Source: Tieghemiomyces parasiticus
Taxonomy: Eukaryota > Kickxellomycota > Dimargaritomycetes > Dimargaritales > Dimargaritaceae
Reading direction: 5' to 3'
NCBI GenBank assembly: GCA_027575765.1
Contig: JANBPT010000007.1
Span: forward strand, 87,360-151,359
Length of the DNA stretch: 64,000 bases
A program made the translations under genes and the position numbers. The notes beneath the pieces are model-generated. The model was not told where the DNA came from, did not search any database, and saw nothing but the letters and a program-made list of their open reading frames with translations. Positions 9,590 to 19,434 of this stretch are shown piece after piece (positions within the stretch are counted from its first letter, which is position 1; each line of letters opens with the position of its first letter).

Positions 9590-11320
9590 ATGGCGGCGAC
9601 CATGACACCCAGCCTCCCGTCGAAGCCGGCCTTCGTAGCCTTCCTCACGCCGTGGATGGGCCATCTGGCCTGGCAGGGCGTCTCTACCAACACCCCATCA
9701 CTAACTCCCGCCACCGCTATCCTCTGTCTTTTCTATACGGCCGTGCTTGCCCTGTTCTTTTATGTAGTCCCGGAAATTCTAGAACCGGGCGGTCTCCCCT
9801 GGACCGAGGCACGGGCCGGTTCCCCTGTGGGCACTGTGCCGTCTGAACAAGTAGCGGGTCACAGCGACTCTATTTCCATCTCCGAGTCAAATGCCCTCGA
9901 GAAACACACCTACCGCAAGGAAGCCCAGTTCTACCGGAGTCTCGACGAGCTCGACGACCACCACCCTCTTCGACCCTTCGTCCCGGAACTATACGGTATT
10001 GAGGAACATTGCAAGGCACCCAAATCGACCTGGTCGTTCACTAAGCAGTGGTACATCCGGCACGTCCGTCCGGACCGCGAGAAAAAGTTCCTGATTACCA
10101 TCGAGAACCTGACCCAGCCGTTTAATCAGGCCTCGGTGATGGATATTAAATTGGGCGCCAAGCTGTACGAAGAAACCGCTTCGCCGCTCAAAAAGCTCCG
10201 CATGACCGTCCTGGCCCACGTCACTACGACACACACGTTGGGCGTGGCCCTGAGCGGAATGCGAGTATACGACGCCAAACGCCACGCTGACAACCACCAA
10301 CATGGTGGGGACGGATTCGCGCGGTATAGTAAGGGGTACGGCCGCGGGCTTACCCCGGAAACTATTGGCGAGGCCTTCCGGAATTTCTTCCCGGTTGATT
10401 TCCCCATTCGTTATCAGCGTCACGTTATCCGCGGGTTTCTAGAGCGCCTCACCCAATTACACGGTATCCTCAACTCATCCGACGGCGAGGTCAGAATCGT
10501 CGGCAGTTCGCTGCTGTTTATCTACGAGGGCGACCTGCATGTCTGGTCGACATGGGACGCCCAGTGCCAGAGCCTTGAGGCCACACGGCAAAAGCTCACC
10601 GAGGAGATTCCCCCGACGGCACTGGACGCCACCCACCGTCATCTTTCGGCCCCCATACCGGACGCGGAGCGACCTACCTTTACCGTGGTCGCCGCCGGGG
10701 CCCCGGTAGACGCCGAAATCGAACGTGGCGGCCGGCTGGCCAAACGGGACAGCGGGGTCCTGGCACCTTCCCTCACGGCTTCCGCCCCCATGCCCTCGAC
10801 CGCCAGTGCATTACCCTCGCCGCCTTTGTCGTCGTTGGCAGCCGCCGATAGCCCCGCGCCACCGCGGACACCGCCAGTACTGTCACCTCTGGCCATGGCA
10901 CCCCCGGCTTCCCTGCGGGCATCCATCACCTCGTGGTCTTCTACATCATCCTCTTCATCGTCATCCGACAGTGATGAAACGGACATGTCCCCGTCCGACC
11001 CCTTCACCGCGCCCTGGGTTACCACAACCGCCACGTTGTCTTCGCCACCTGCGAGTCCAGAGGCCGCTGGATTCCTCCACCCGTCTAGCGCGGCCAGCCC
11101 TTCTCTCGCGGTGGGTGGTGGTGGTGGTTGGGCAGCCAGACCTCACGGTGGCAGCAGTCATGATCACCTCACTGACCGCGACTTGTTTGACGTGCGGCTC
11201 ATTGATTTCGCGCACGCTAAATGGGCCCCGGGCGCCGGCCCCGATACCAACCTCCTGGCAGCTGTCGACCGGTCGGCTCAGTTGTGGCGGCAATACCTAG
11301 CCACTTTAGATGGCAAATAA
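9590..11320 (+). CDS. Inositol polyphosphate kinase (IPK/IPMK family), copy A, with N-terminal membrane segment
   Basis: Kinase of the inositol polyphosphate kinase family (Arg82/IPMK type), which phosphorylates inositol phosphates with ATP. Single exon, 576 residues from the ATG at 9590. The inositol-binding motif is ASVMDIKLG (D185, K187, G189; the usual leading Pro is Ala). SSLLFIYEGD starts at S306, and the metal-binding IDFAHAK has D539, followed by WAPGAGPDTNLL and a final helix. Between them lies a Ser/Pro/Thr-rich, low-complexity insertion of about 190 residues (about 330-520). Residues 40-60 (TPATAILCLFYTAVLALFFY) form a membrane segment, unusual in a family that is normally soluble. 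Copy B at 50.9-52.2 kb shares the same EQVAGHS, ALEK-TY-KEA-FYR and FDVRLIDFAHAK wording but lacks the membrane segment and has an intron. Family sure, substrate not determined. Confidence 0.88.
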   Translation: MAATMTPSLPSKPAFVAFLTPWMGHLAWQGVSTNTPSLTPATAILCLFYTAVLALFFYVVPEILEPGGLPWTEARAGSPVGTVPSEQVAGHSDSISISESNALEKHTYRKEAQFYRSLDELDDHHPLRPFVPELYGIEEHCKAPKSTWSFTKQWYIRHVRPDREKKFLITIENLTQPFNQASVMDIKLGAKLYEETASPLKKLRMTVLAHVTTTHTLGVALSGMRVYDAKRHADNHQHGGDGFARYSKGYGRGLTPETIGEAFRNFFPVDFPIRYQRHVIRGFLERLTQLHGILNSSDGEVRIVGSSLLFIYEGDLHVWSTWDAQCQSLEATRQKLTEEIPPTALDATHRHLSAPIPDAERPTFTVVAAGAPVDAEIERGGRLAKRDSGVLAPSLTASAPMPSTASALPSPPLSSLAAADSPAPPRTPPVLSPLAMAPPASLRASITSWSSTSSSSSSSDSDETDMSPSDPFTAPWVTTTATLSSPPASPEAAGFLHPSSAASPSLAVGGGGGWAARPHGGSSHDHLTDRDLFDVRLIDFAHAKWAPGAGPDTNLLAAVDRSAQLWRQYLATLDGK

Positions 11321-11797
11321 TGCCCAATATTTTAGAGTGAGGGGTAGATTGCGATGACCATCATTCCATTATTTGCCCCTTGTAGAGTAACTCTTGCATG
11401 TGATGATTAGTACTTGACTGTTAAGCACCCCCCCCCCTCTCCCCACTATCTTATGTTTTTAGCTCTTCTCATACTCCCCTCCCTTCCGACCTATTTTAAA
11501 AAGTACGCCCTTTGAAGGGTTTTTTTTTACCGCCATTAATCAACCCATTATCTATGTATTCTGCATCGCCTACGAGCAACCCACTATTCCGGGAATGGTA
11601 AACTTTTATGTGATAAGAAAAACAAGCATATATTCGAAAGGAAGAGACACCGAGTGACCGAGAAAAGCAGCCACGAGATATTTTTAAGGAAAAAAGGGAA
11701 TAAAAATATATTGGCAACCCGGTCAGATTTCAAACGTCCAGAAGCTGAAGGTGGAGAAGAAGAAGCAAGAGGAGAATAAGGAAGAAGAAAATGCAAT
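11321..11797. other. Convergent 3' intergenic region
   Basis: 477 bases between the tails of kinase copy A and ARB1. AT-rich, with a C10 tract at 11428-11437 and a T-run near 11520. No gene seen. Confidence 0.6.
11428..11437. repeat. Homopolymer C10 tract
   Basis: Ten consecutive C in the convergent spacer. Confidence 0.9.
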
Positions 11798-13603
11798 CTA
11801 CGACTTGTGCAGGTTCTTCTTGAGCATCTTCTTGTAGTTCGCGATACCGCCGTCGGTCCACTTCTTGACCTCGCCGTTCTCGCACAACCAGATATCCTGG
11901 GCGACCTGGGAGATGAGACGGAAGTCGTGGGACACGAGCACGACACCACCGTGGTACGCGTTGATGGCGTCGGCCAGGGAATCGATGGACTCAATATCCA
12001 AATGGTTGGTAGGTTCGTCCAGCAGGATAATGTGCGGGCCGGAGAGGGCGAGCTCGGCAAATACCAGGCGCGACTTGAGACCGTCCGACAGGGTGCCAAT
12101 CGGGGTGGTCTGGTGGCTGCCGGAAAGACCGTACCGGCCGATCGACTGGCGCCAGTAGTCCATGTCCTGCGGGAGCTTAGGGAACCGCCGCCGCATGTAG
12201 TCAATCGGGCTGACCGCCATATCCAGCTGGTCCGCCGAGTGCTGGCTGTACTTGCCCAGCTTCAGGTGCGTGTGGCGCGCCACACGGCCTAGAGTCGCGT
12301 CCAGCTCGCCGGTCATCAGCTTGAGCAGCGTACTCTTACCGGCACCATTGGGTCCCACCAGGGCCACGCGCGAGTCCATGTCCACGGCAATGTCCAGGTG
12401 GCTGTACAGGAAATCCTCGGGCTTGCCCGAGTACGAGAAGGAGACATCGTCGAAGCTGAGCACGGGCGGCGGGAGCTTATCTACATCGTTGAAGCGGAAC
12501 CTGTAGGCCGGCGGCGGGTCAACCTTCTCGACCAACCCGGCGGCCTCCATCTTGTCGATAATCTTCTGCTTGCTCTTGGCCTGGCGCACCAGGTTGGCGT
12601 AGGTACCGGCCGACGCAATGAACTTCTTGATGTGCGCAATCTCCTCCTGCTGCTTGTGGTAGGCCTTCATCTGGTTCACCTCCTGCTCGGCGCGGGTCTT
12701 GACGTACGTGTCGTAGTTACCCGTGTAGTAGCTGAGCTTACGCTGGTGGTTCAGGTTGATGATGTTAGTGCACACCCCGTTAAGGAAATCCTGCGAGTGC
12801 GACACCATCACCAGGATCCGGTCGTAGTCCTTGAGGTATTCCTCCAGCCACACGCACGCCTCCAGGTCCAAATGGTTGGTCGGCTCATCCATGAGCAGGA
12901 CGGTGGGACGGATGAACAGGGCCTCGGCCAGGGCGACGCGCATACGCCAACCACCGGACATGTCCTTGGTCTGCTTGTGGATCGTCTTGGCATTGAAGCC
13001 CAGACCGACCAGGATCTTGGCAGCGCGGGTCTCGAAGGTGGCCGGATCCATCTGCTCAATACGCTCGTAAATGTCGAGCAGCATCGGGTCGTCGGCGCCG
13101 TTCTCCTCGCCGAGGATCTTCTCGACCTGGGCCTCCAGGCGGTCGAGCTGCTTCTGGGCGTGGTCTACCACATACTGGAGCGCGGACATTTCGGTGGGCT
13201 CGGCCTCCTCCTTCAGAAGGTGCACATCCATGTGCTCGGGGATAGGCACCTCGCGCGCGGCCAGAGACTGCAAGAAGGTGGTCTTACCCGACCCGTTGGC
13301 ACCCAGGAGCCCGTAGCGCCGGCCAAAGTTGAACTCGAGGGTGGCGTTGGATACCAGCACTCGACCATGGAACGACAGCGAGAAGGACTCGATCTTCATG
13401 TCGCGCGAGGTGGGGATCGAGGTCAGCACGCCAGTAGCCGTACGATCGGACTTGAGCGCTAGCTCCTTAAGGGAGAGGCTGTTGGGGTCAACATCCTCGG
13501 TGGCCGCAGCGGCTTTACCAGCCTTCCCGTTGGTCTTGGCGGCCTTTTCGGCTTCCTTAGCGGCCTTGGCGGCCTGACGGCGCAGCTTCGAGGCGGAAGA
13601 CAT
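11798..13603 (-). CDS. ARB1: ABC-F ATPase, ribosome biogenesis factor Arb1/ABCF2
   Basis: Soluble twin-cassette ATPase of the ABC-F class. Arb1/ABCF2 works in ribosome biogenesis and ribosome-associated quality control. 601 residues, close to yeast Arb1, no intron. ATG at 13603 is chosen because the protein then begins MSSASKLRRQAAKAAKEAEK, the Lys/Ala-rich tail of the family; the upstream open frame lacks an ATG. Cassette 1 has Walker A GANGSGKTT (101-109), signature MSGGWRMRVALAEA and Walker B VLLMDEPTNHLDL. Cassette 2 has Walker A GPNGAGKST (about residue 417), signature LSDGLKSRLVFAEL and Walker B IILLDEPTNHLDI. There are no membrane segments, as expected for ABC-F. A charged linker joins the cassettes. 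Long antisense frames here are codon-bias shadows. Confidence 0.96.
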   Translation of the reverse strand: MSSASKLRRQAAKAAKEAEKAAKTNGKAGKAAAATEDVDPNSLSLKELALKSDRTATGVLTSIPTSRDMKIESFSLSFHGRVLVSNATLEFNFGRRYGLLGANGSGKTTFLQSLAAREVPIPEHMDVHLLKEEAEPTEMSALQYVVDHAQKQLDRLEAQVEKILGEENGADDPMLLDIYERIEQMDPATFETRAAKILVGLGFNAKTIHKQTKDMSGGWRMRVALAEALFIRPTVLLMDEPTNHLDLEACVWLEEYLKDYDRILVMVSHSQDFLNGVCTNIINLNHQRKLSYYTGNYDTYVKTRAEQEVNQMKAYHKQQEEIAHIKKFIASAGTYANLVRQAKSKQKIIDKMEAAGLVEKVDPPPAYRFRFNDVDKLPPPVLSFDDVSFSYSGKPEDFLYSHLDIAVDMDSRVALVGPNGAGKSTLLKLMTGELDATLGRVARHTHLKLGKYSQHSADQLDMAVSPIDYMRRRFPKLPQDMDYWRQSIGRYGLSGSHQTTPIGTLSDGLKSRLVFAELALSGPHIILLDEPTNHLDIESIDSLADAINAYHGGVVLVSHDFRLISQVAQDIWLCENGEVKKWTDGGIANYKKMLKKNLHKS

Positions 13604-13909
13604 GGTTGAAAATAAGGTGTGGGTTATGCAGGTGAAATGCGATGGGTGTGTGCGTGATAAGGGCAACAGATGCAGAACGGAAAGGAGGGGGCGCTGCGAA
13701 ATCGGGGCGGGCGCGCGAGCAAACGGTCAATTGTACAGTGGGGTCCGAGCGAGGTCGAAACGGCAAAGAACCACGAATGCAGAAAGAAGTAAAACGGTAA
13801 CGAATACAAGACACCGAAGGGCGGACGAGAGAAAAAAAATCAAGGTGGCGAAAGGTCGCTCTATTTGACGATCTGAGCTGGACGATGGGGACGGTAGGGA
13901 TCGGTGAGT

Positions 13910-14006
13910 GGGGGGGGGGATTGGTGAACCGGCTTGTATGCGTGAAGGATAAGGTGGTCTAATCATACAAAGAGACAAGGCGATGTAGGGAAAAAAAAAA
14001 AAAAAA
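13910..14006. repeat. G10 and A16 homopolymer tracts
   Basis: G at 13910-13919 and A at 13991-14006 upstream of ARB1. Confidence 0.9.
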
Positions 14007-14201
14007 GCTGGGCAAGGCAAATCCAGTGGGAGAGGTTTATCTCGCTAGCCAATTAAAAAGCACCAACCATACGTCAGGCAATGGAGAAACCAGCCGGCCA
14101 AAGGGAGGGGGATATGAGCGTTGAAAAAATAAAAAAGAGAATCATTGGTGTTCACATCCATACGCCTCGAGGACACAGCACCCTGTACGGACCGAGAGCG
14201 C

Positions 14202-14275
14202 TATAAAACGTAGGGGGTTGGTCAAGCTTGGCGGCTCAAGCATGGGACAAAAGGCCCATGCGCGTGTTTTTTTTT
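14202..14275 (+). ncRNA. Possible small RNA unit: TATA box, hairpin, T-run
   Basis: TATAAAA at 14202-14208, then a perfect 7-bp stem (GCATGGG at 14240-14246 with CCCATGC at 14255-14261, 8-base loop), then T9 at 14267-14275. This order resembles a short polymerase III unit with a T-run stop, but no known RNA is recognised and there is no clear internal A or B box. Weak. Confidence 0.15.
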
Positions 14276-14903
14276 ATACTGGCCTTATCGGCAAATGGGC
14301 CGCCCAGGGCCTTGTAGCTGCACTTGTCCCAAACCAGTTGTTGTGATACAGGCCGGCTAGTGTGAAACGATGGCGTCGATAAAGCCGTCGGTGCACACAA
14401 TGGCCGTCTGATGTCATCAACAGTGGAGCTATAGGGGCTGGGATTGACAGGGGGGCCGATGGGCAGGTTGAGGTGCGGGTGGGGAGGGGGTAAGGCTGGA
14501 TGTGCTCAACTCAGCTCAAGCTGTAGATAAGAAATACACGCTTAAAACTATGTACTGCTACTGACGGCAGCGTCTAGCCAAAGGGTCTCGAGGCTCTCTT
14601 GTCGTTGGAGTCTTTGCCATGCACACGTGGGAGTGCCGCAACCGGAGAGCCCCATGCCAAAAGGTGCATCGCAGCGAAAGCGTGGCACACGGACAATGTA
14701 GGGTGCAAGGAATCGCCATTTGGGGGCCATCTGAACATTAAACAGGCTCGTTCGCTTAACCTCCTCCACTGCAAGCCCGCCGCGGTATCCTCACTGAATC
14801 GCACATTCACATTTAGAAAGATCGGGACCCTTCCTGCCCTCATTGACCACTACTGCCGCTCAGCTCGTGCCTTGCCGATCGTCCCCCTCCATCACTAAAT
14901 ACC

Positions 14904-16176
14904 ATGCCGACCACCGACGTCCCACTCAAGACCAAGCTCACCGACCTCATCGTGGCCTTCCGCAAGGAGTTTCAGCTCGTGCTCGAGTCCACCCAGGAAC
15001 TGTCCCGCGAGACTTCCAAGACCCACGCCTGGGGCATCCACGTCGACCGGCCCGTCAAACAACAGTCGCCTGCCCTGCTACAGCGTATCCAGAGGCTGGT
15101 GGATCTTGACAAGCAGCTGAAGGCAGCTCTGGCCGAAGGTAAGAGGCTCGGAGCGGGAACGGGATCGGTGCCTACCACGTTGGTCTAGTGGGACAGATAT
15201 GAGGGGCACTGCGAGTGCCCTCGCTTACCATACCTAATTACCCACACACGTACTTCACCCTTTGTGAGGGACTATCCTCACTGGCTTCTAACCTAGGACT
15301 ACGAGAGCCCCCGCCTGCTGCAACCCATACTCCCAGTTGACTACCACCAACGCCTCCAGAAGCAGGTCTCCCACATCCAACAGGCTGTGAACAACCAGAA
15401 CCAACTGGTGCTTGATCTAGTCCTGAAACTTACCCGGACGAAAGAATCCCTAGAAACCTTCATCCGTAACGCCGAGCGCCAGGTTGATGCAATCGAACGA
15501 TCGGAAAAGAGTAAGTAGATGGACGGATGGTGCGCGCATGAGCTGAAACCTGTTGTTATTTATTTATTTTTTAAAAAAAGATTACTTGTAGCTGATACCG
15601 TTGGCACTTTGTACTAACCACCCTCATAACGAACCAACCCCCCTTCCCGACTACATTACCCGCAGACCCTGTGGTCTACGACGACGTTATCCCCTACGCA
15701 AACAAACTGAGCAGTTTCACGGCTGCCCCACCCAATTTCGACCCCAACTCTGGGGCTGTACCGGCCGAGACGCCCTACCCCGTGGAAGGGACCATGCGTG
15801 CCGGTCTCCTCAATCAGAAGCGCAAGGTGGCCGTCGAGGCTCCAACCGAACAGAAAGGTAAGGCCTTTCCCTTTCATATTATCTTTGTGATTTATTTCTT
15901 AAGTTTTCATATAGTTGTTTTTTCTTCTCGGCATTGGTTGTTTCCCCACACCCTACACATTTGGCCAGGCCTGATGTGATTTTCTGGCTGGATTCGCGAC
16001 CATCAATTTTAACGCTTACCTTAACTTACTACCACTCTCATGACTTTACCACAGAAACCGTCCCGACGCTGGATATTGATGCCGAACTCATGAACAGTTT
16101 CATGGCCCACCATGACCACCAGAATGTCGATGAGGCTGACCTATTGGATCTCGATCTTAACCCTGACTTGGAGTAG
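14904..16176 (+). CDS. MED4: Mediator complex subunit 4
   Basis: Middle-module subunit of Mediator, which links transcription factors to RNA polymerase II in the nucleus. Exons: 14904-15138, about 15297-15510, 15666-15857, 16055-16176. The first half is helical and coiled (ending LVDLDKQLKAALAEG), and the second exon carries VSHIQQAVNNQNQLVLDLV and FIRNAERQVDAIERSEK. The family core follows: VVYDDVIPYANKLSSFTAAP and PYPVEGTMRAGLLNQ, matching the VISYAHRIS and PYPTDLEMRSGLL regions of Med4. The tail is acidic (EADLLDLDLNPDLE). Introns 2 and 3 join cleanly (both phase 1). Intron 1 does not: donor GTAAGA at 15139 leaves one base, yet acceptor CTAG before 15297 opens in phase 0, so the exact exon 1/2 joint is unresolved. 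Confidence 0.85.
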
Positions 16177-16509
16177 GCCCTCCAGTAACCCACCATACAC
16201 CAGCATTGTTTCGTTGTACATTAAAATTGGTACTATCTTTAAGTGCCACCATCCATACTTTCTTGATCTTTCCGTTTACCGTCTATTGACCTTTCCCCCA
16301 CCCTTTTCCCTCGAGATGTAGTCCCCTAATGAGCCTGGCGAGAATAAATGTGTTCTTGATTTAGGCTAGAATATACAGTCAGCGTAAAACGACTAAAATT
16401 AAAATGGCGGAGGGCTGCATCAATGGGAATATGGTGGCATACTAAACGAGAGGCGCTTTTAGTGTACGTGAGCAAGAGTCCAGGGGGAGGGGGCGCACTA
16501 AAATTTAAC
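16177..16509. other. Convergent spacer MED4/SPC25
   Basis: 333 bases holding the AATAAA at 16343-16348; nothing else seen. Confidence 0.6.
16343..16348 (+). terminator. Poly(A) signal AATAAA for MED4
   Basis: AATAAA 167 bases after the MED4 stop, in the convergent spacer. Confidence 0.4.
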
Positions 16510-17846
16510 TCACGCCCGCCCCGCTTTAACTAGCTGGACGAAGGACCGACGCATCCGCTTGATAAAAGTGCTAAAGTCGCGCGATTGGTTCAACTCGCGG
16601 AGGTGGGCGGCTAGGTCAGGGATCTCCGGCTGACAGGTGGGCACTAGATAAACGGCAAGATGGCGTGGCGAAGGGGAAACGGAGCGGGTTAGTGAGGTCT
16701 GCCACGAGCGGCTAGGAAGCCGCTTCAAGTTGGCCATATCAACATGGCTGGCTTCTACGCTACGTATACTTTAAATCCAGCGCCGCCGTACCTTGGTACT
16801 CCCGCGCGTTGGCGTCAATGACGAAGCGGAAGGGCTGTGACAAGTTCTTCTCGTTAATCTGTGTGAAGGTGAACTCCAGTAGGTTGGCTGGCAAAGTATA
16901 AATAGTCATGGCCAATTTGGACCGAAAGTACTGGAGCTCAGGCTCGTTCCGCGATTGCTGTAGGAGAATTTCCTTCTCCCTGGCCGCGATGGCTGGTGGT
17001 AGGGTTGCGGGAGATGAGTGGGCGAGTGGGTAGGAAAGTCGGTAATGCCGACCTTTACGTTTGTTTAGCATAACGTAGCCCTGTGAAAGCTGCCAGGTTG
17101 TCCTTCCGAGTAATCGGCCACGGGTCGCCTGTCAACATTGAGGGCGCTTACCTTCTTTCCGACTCTTGATTTCGCGGCGCAGGGTCTCCGCCTGGGTCTC
17201 AAGCAAATCCCGGTTGCGTTCTATCGCTTCCCGCTTCACGTTGAGCTCGCTGATGGCACTTCGCAGGGCCTCCTCCGCTTGAGTTTCACGCTTGAGGGCT
17301 GATTAGTTTTTTAGTGCGTTAAGATACAGCGGCAGAGATGTGGGTGGGAGACAGGTTTAGTAAGGGGGTGGACGACATAATCGGTGCGGTTCGGAACCTA
17401 TGGTTACTTAGTTTTTTTTTTTCGGCCGCGTTACTTACTCTTACGGAGTTCATCGTGTTTGTGCGAAAAAACGTCGATCTTTCCATGGAGACTCTTGTAG
17501 TGTTCTGCGGGATCCAGTGGGATCAGGGAGTGGAAGATGGCAGCATATCGTCGTTAATAACAAGTGCCACTGAGAACCATAGCCATGTCACTTTAAACAA
17601 GGCCACTGCCGTCCTTTTCACGTCGACTGTTAGCTTCCCTGACATACCCTTGTTCTCGGAGCGCGTTTTCTGCCACTGCATATGTTTCTCACTAAACTCC
17701 TGCTTCCGCTGGTTGACAAAGGCATCAAACTGCTTTAGAAATGTGGCCATGCTGTCCTTTATCTCGTCGTATGGGAAGGTCGGGTCGCTGATGGCCACAT
17801 GGGCGAATTGGGAGGTGACCTCCTGGAAGTTTACTTCGGCGGTCAT
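16510..17846 (-). CDS. SPC25: Kinetochore protein Spc25, five exons
   Basis: Ndc80-complex subunit that, with Spc24, ties the Ndc80 rod to the inner kinetochore. Exons on the minus strand: 17648-17846, 17439-17504, 17152-17298, 16792-16992, 16510-16643, all joined in phase 1, giving 248 residues. The N-terminal part is coiled coil (LHGKIDVFSHKHDELRK; ETQAEEALRSAISELNVKRE; LLETQAETLRREIKSRKE). The C-terminal RWD-type globule includes EPELQYFRSKLAMTIYTL, LEFTFTQINEKN, PFRFVIDANAREYQ and LAAHLRELNQSRDFSTFIKR, in the order and spacing of Spc25. I placed the last donor at 16791 (GTACGG) rather than at the later GTATAC, because it joins REYQ directly to VPTCQPEIPDL, as the family expects. MED4 converges on it. 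The exon 4/5 boundary is the least certain. Confidence 0.85.
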
Positions 17847-18574
17847 GGCGTTTGTGAGTGGTCAAAGGAAGTGGAGTGACGAAGGCTCAACTTGTTCGGA
17901 ATTGTGGGGTTGGAAAATAGAGTGTCGGGAATGGGCGAGATGGGGGGTGAATGCATTTGGTCAGTGCAGTGGTAAGCGAAGGTTAAAGTGAATGGGCTAA
18001 ACATGGTGGATTATGCCCGGAGGCCAGGGACCACCGTCGCCCAGTTTCGAAATGTAAACACCAACCGGCTCGCTCCAGAAGGCACGTGACTTCAGGGACT
18101 CCAGCGCCAATTCATTGGGAGCGGACTCAAGCCCTAGACTCTGAATCTTTGATACTACACGATGGCCTGTCTATCGGTCCCTAACAGATCCCATGACTGA
18201 CCCGTTAGACCTTCACATCCAATTGATAATTTGCAAAGCAGATTCAAAATTGGTTAATTTAATATTAACCCAACTGCCACAATTTCCTACATACATGGAC
18301 TCTACAGACTTGTAGCAACTTAACTTCATAGACTGACCAGCAGTATCAGTTATATTATCCAGGACATTAAAAAGTCGGCGTACTCGTCTGGTGGCAATGT
18401 TTTGTGCGGAACGATCCCCAGTGCTTCGCCCAGCAAAGAGACTAGGAGGTGTTTGCACTGGTGGATAGATTGCAAGCAGGAAGAAAATAAGGATGTAGTC
18501 CAAGTTAAGATAAGCGCGAGCGACACTCAAAGCAACCAGCCTCCGTGCCAGAAAATACGCTAGTACAATGTAGC
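17847..18574. other. Intergenic, no gene seen
   Basis: 728 bases between the SPC25 start and the end of the small minus-strand gene, so it should contain the SPC25 promoter. A minus frame at 18213-18530 has no recognisable product. Confidence 0.5.
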
Positions 18575-19434
18575 TTACCAGCGGCGGTTCTGACGACGAT
18601 ACGGCTAAACAATGTGATTATGGTAAGTGATAAGTTAGATGAAAGGTGTTTAACGCTAAGCGGTGAAGGGAGGGAGTAGTGTTGCCCTGATGAGTATCGG
18701 GAAGCAAGGCCTACCTTCTGTTTGGAAAGTCTGACAGGTACAGTATGTAGCCGTGTGTAGGGTGTAGTATAAGGTGTTGTCAGTATCCATGACCTGCCGG
18801 TGGTGCGAAGGGATTGGGCGAAAGGGGCGAAGATATACAGTAGACATCATCAATATAGATCCCTAATAATGGATCGTTCCTTTATAGATATTGTTGACAT
18901 TTTTAAGGTCGCCAACGGGCCACGAGTCACCTTGCCCTGGTCTACCTTGCAGCCGAGCTTTACCTTACCTGATAAAAGAACTGCCCGCTAGGATCCTGAA
19001 AGCGCCGCACTATCGTATCACCGACGTAGGGTTCAAGGATATTATGGGAAGGGGTTATAATTGGTGTAATCCGTGAGCCAAGGTCCCCGTACACTGAGAC
19101 AGGCTTCACTCGGTGTGATCGAGCGTAAGCCAGAGTGATATGGCATCAAGCAGCCACCAGCCTACCTTGGCATTCTGCGTCGAGCATTTCTAGGGCCTCC
19201 TCGGTACGTTCGACGCCCACGATGCGCAGTAGTTTGCGAAGCTCTTCGGCGTTAACTGGTTAGTAGAGCGGAGGGCGAAACGAGTGGCGAGAACGGGTTG
19301 CAGGCGGGTTTAGGGGTTGTTGGGAGGCTAGAGAGCATGGTTCTTACAGACAGACATCGGGCTCCTTGATTCGAGAGCTTACGGGTTGACGTGGCCTTAA
19401 GCTCGGCACACAGGGTATTAACCAGCGACTCCAT
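18575..19434 (-). CDS. Small protein of unknown function, proposed five exons with two micro-exons
   Basis: Not recognised. Exons 19383-19434 and 19166-19255 join well (donor GTAAGC, acceptor CCAG, phase 1) to MESLVNTLCAELKATST followed by LNAEELRKLLRIVGVERTEE and ALEMLDAECQ, a compact acidic, helical stretch. A frame-preserving continuation uses two micro-exons, 18969-18987 (19 bases, GSSFI) and 18715-18730 (16 bases, LSKQK), and a last exon 18575-18604 ending RRQNRRW and TAA; total 68 residues. Every junction has GT-AG ends and matching phase. The first two exons are convincing; the rest is inference, since micro-exons are easy to find by chance. It lies upstream of SPC25 on the same strand. 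Confidence 0.4.

Larger units (their letters stand above)
13604..14903. other. Divergent region between ARB1 and MED4
   Basis: 1.3 kb containing both promoters. G10 at 13910-13919, A16 at 13991-14006 and, at 14202-14275, a TATA box followed by a hairpin and T-run (listed separately). No protein gene seen. Confidence 0.6.

Noticed and set aside
12398..13462. 354-codon plus-strand frame opposite ARB1
   Set aside because: Antisense shadow produced by the strong third-position G/C bias of ARB1; Val/Leu/Gly/His-rich, no family, no splice or promoter support.
16764..16770. Alternative SPC25 exon 4 donor (GTATAC) ending after AALDLK
   Set aside because: Works in phase with an acceptor at CCTAG but inserts a long non-family segment; the earlier GTACGG donor joins the conserved strands directly.
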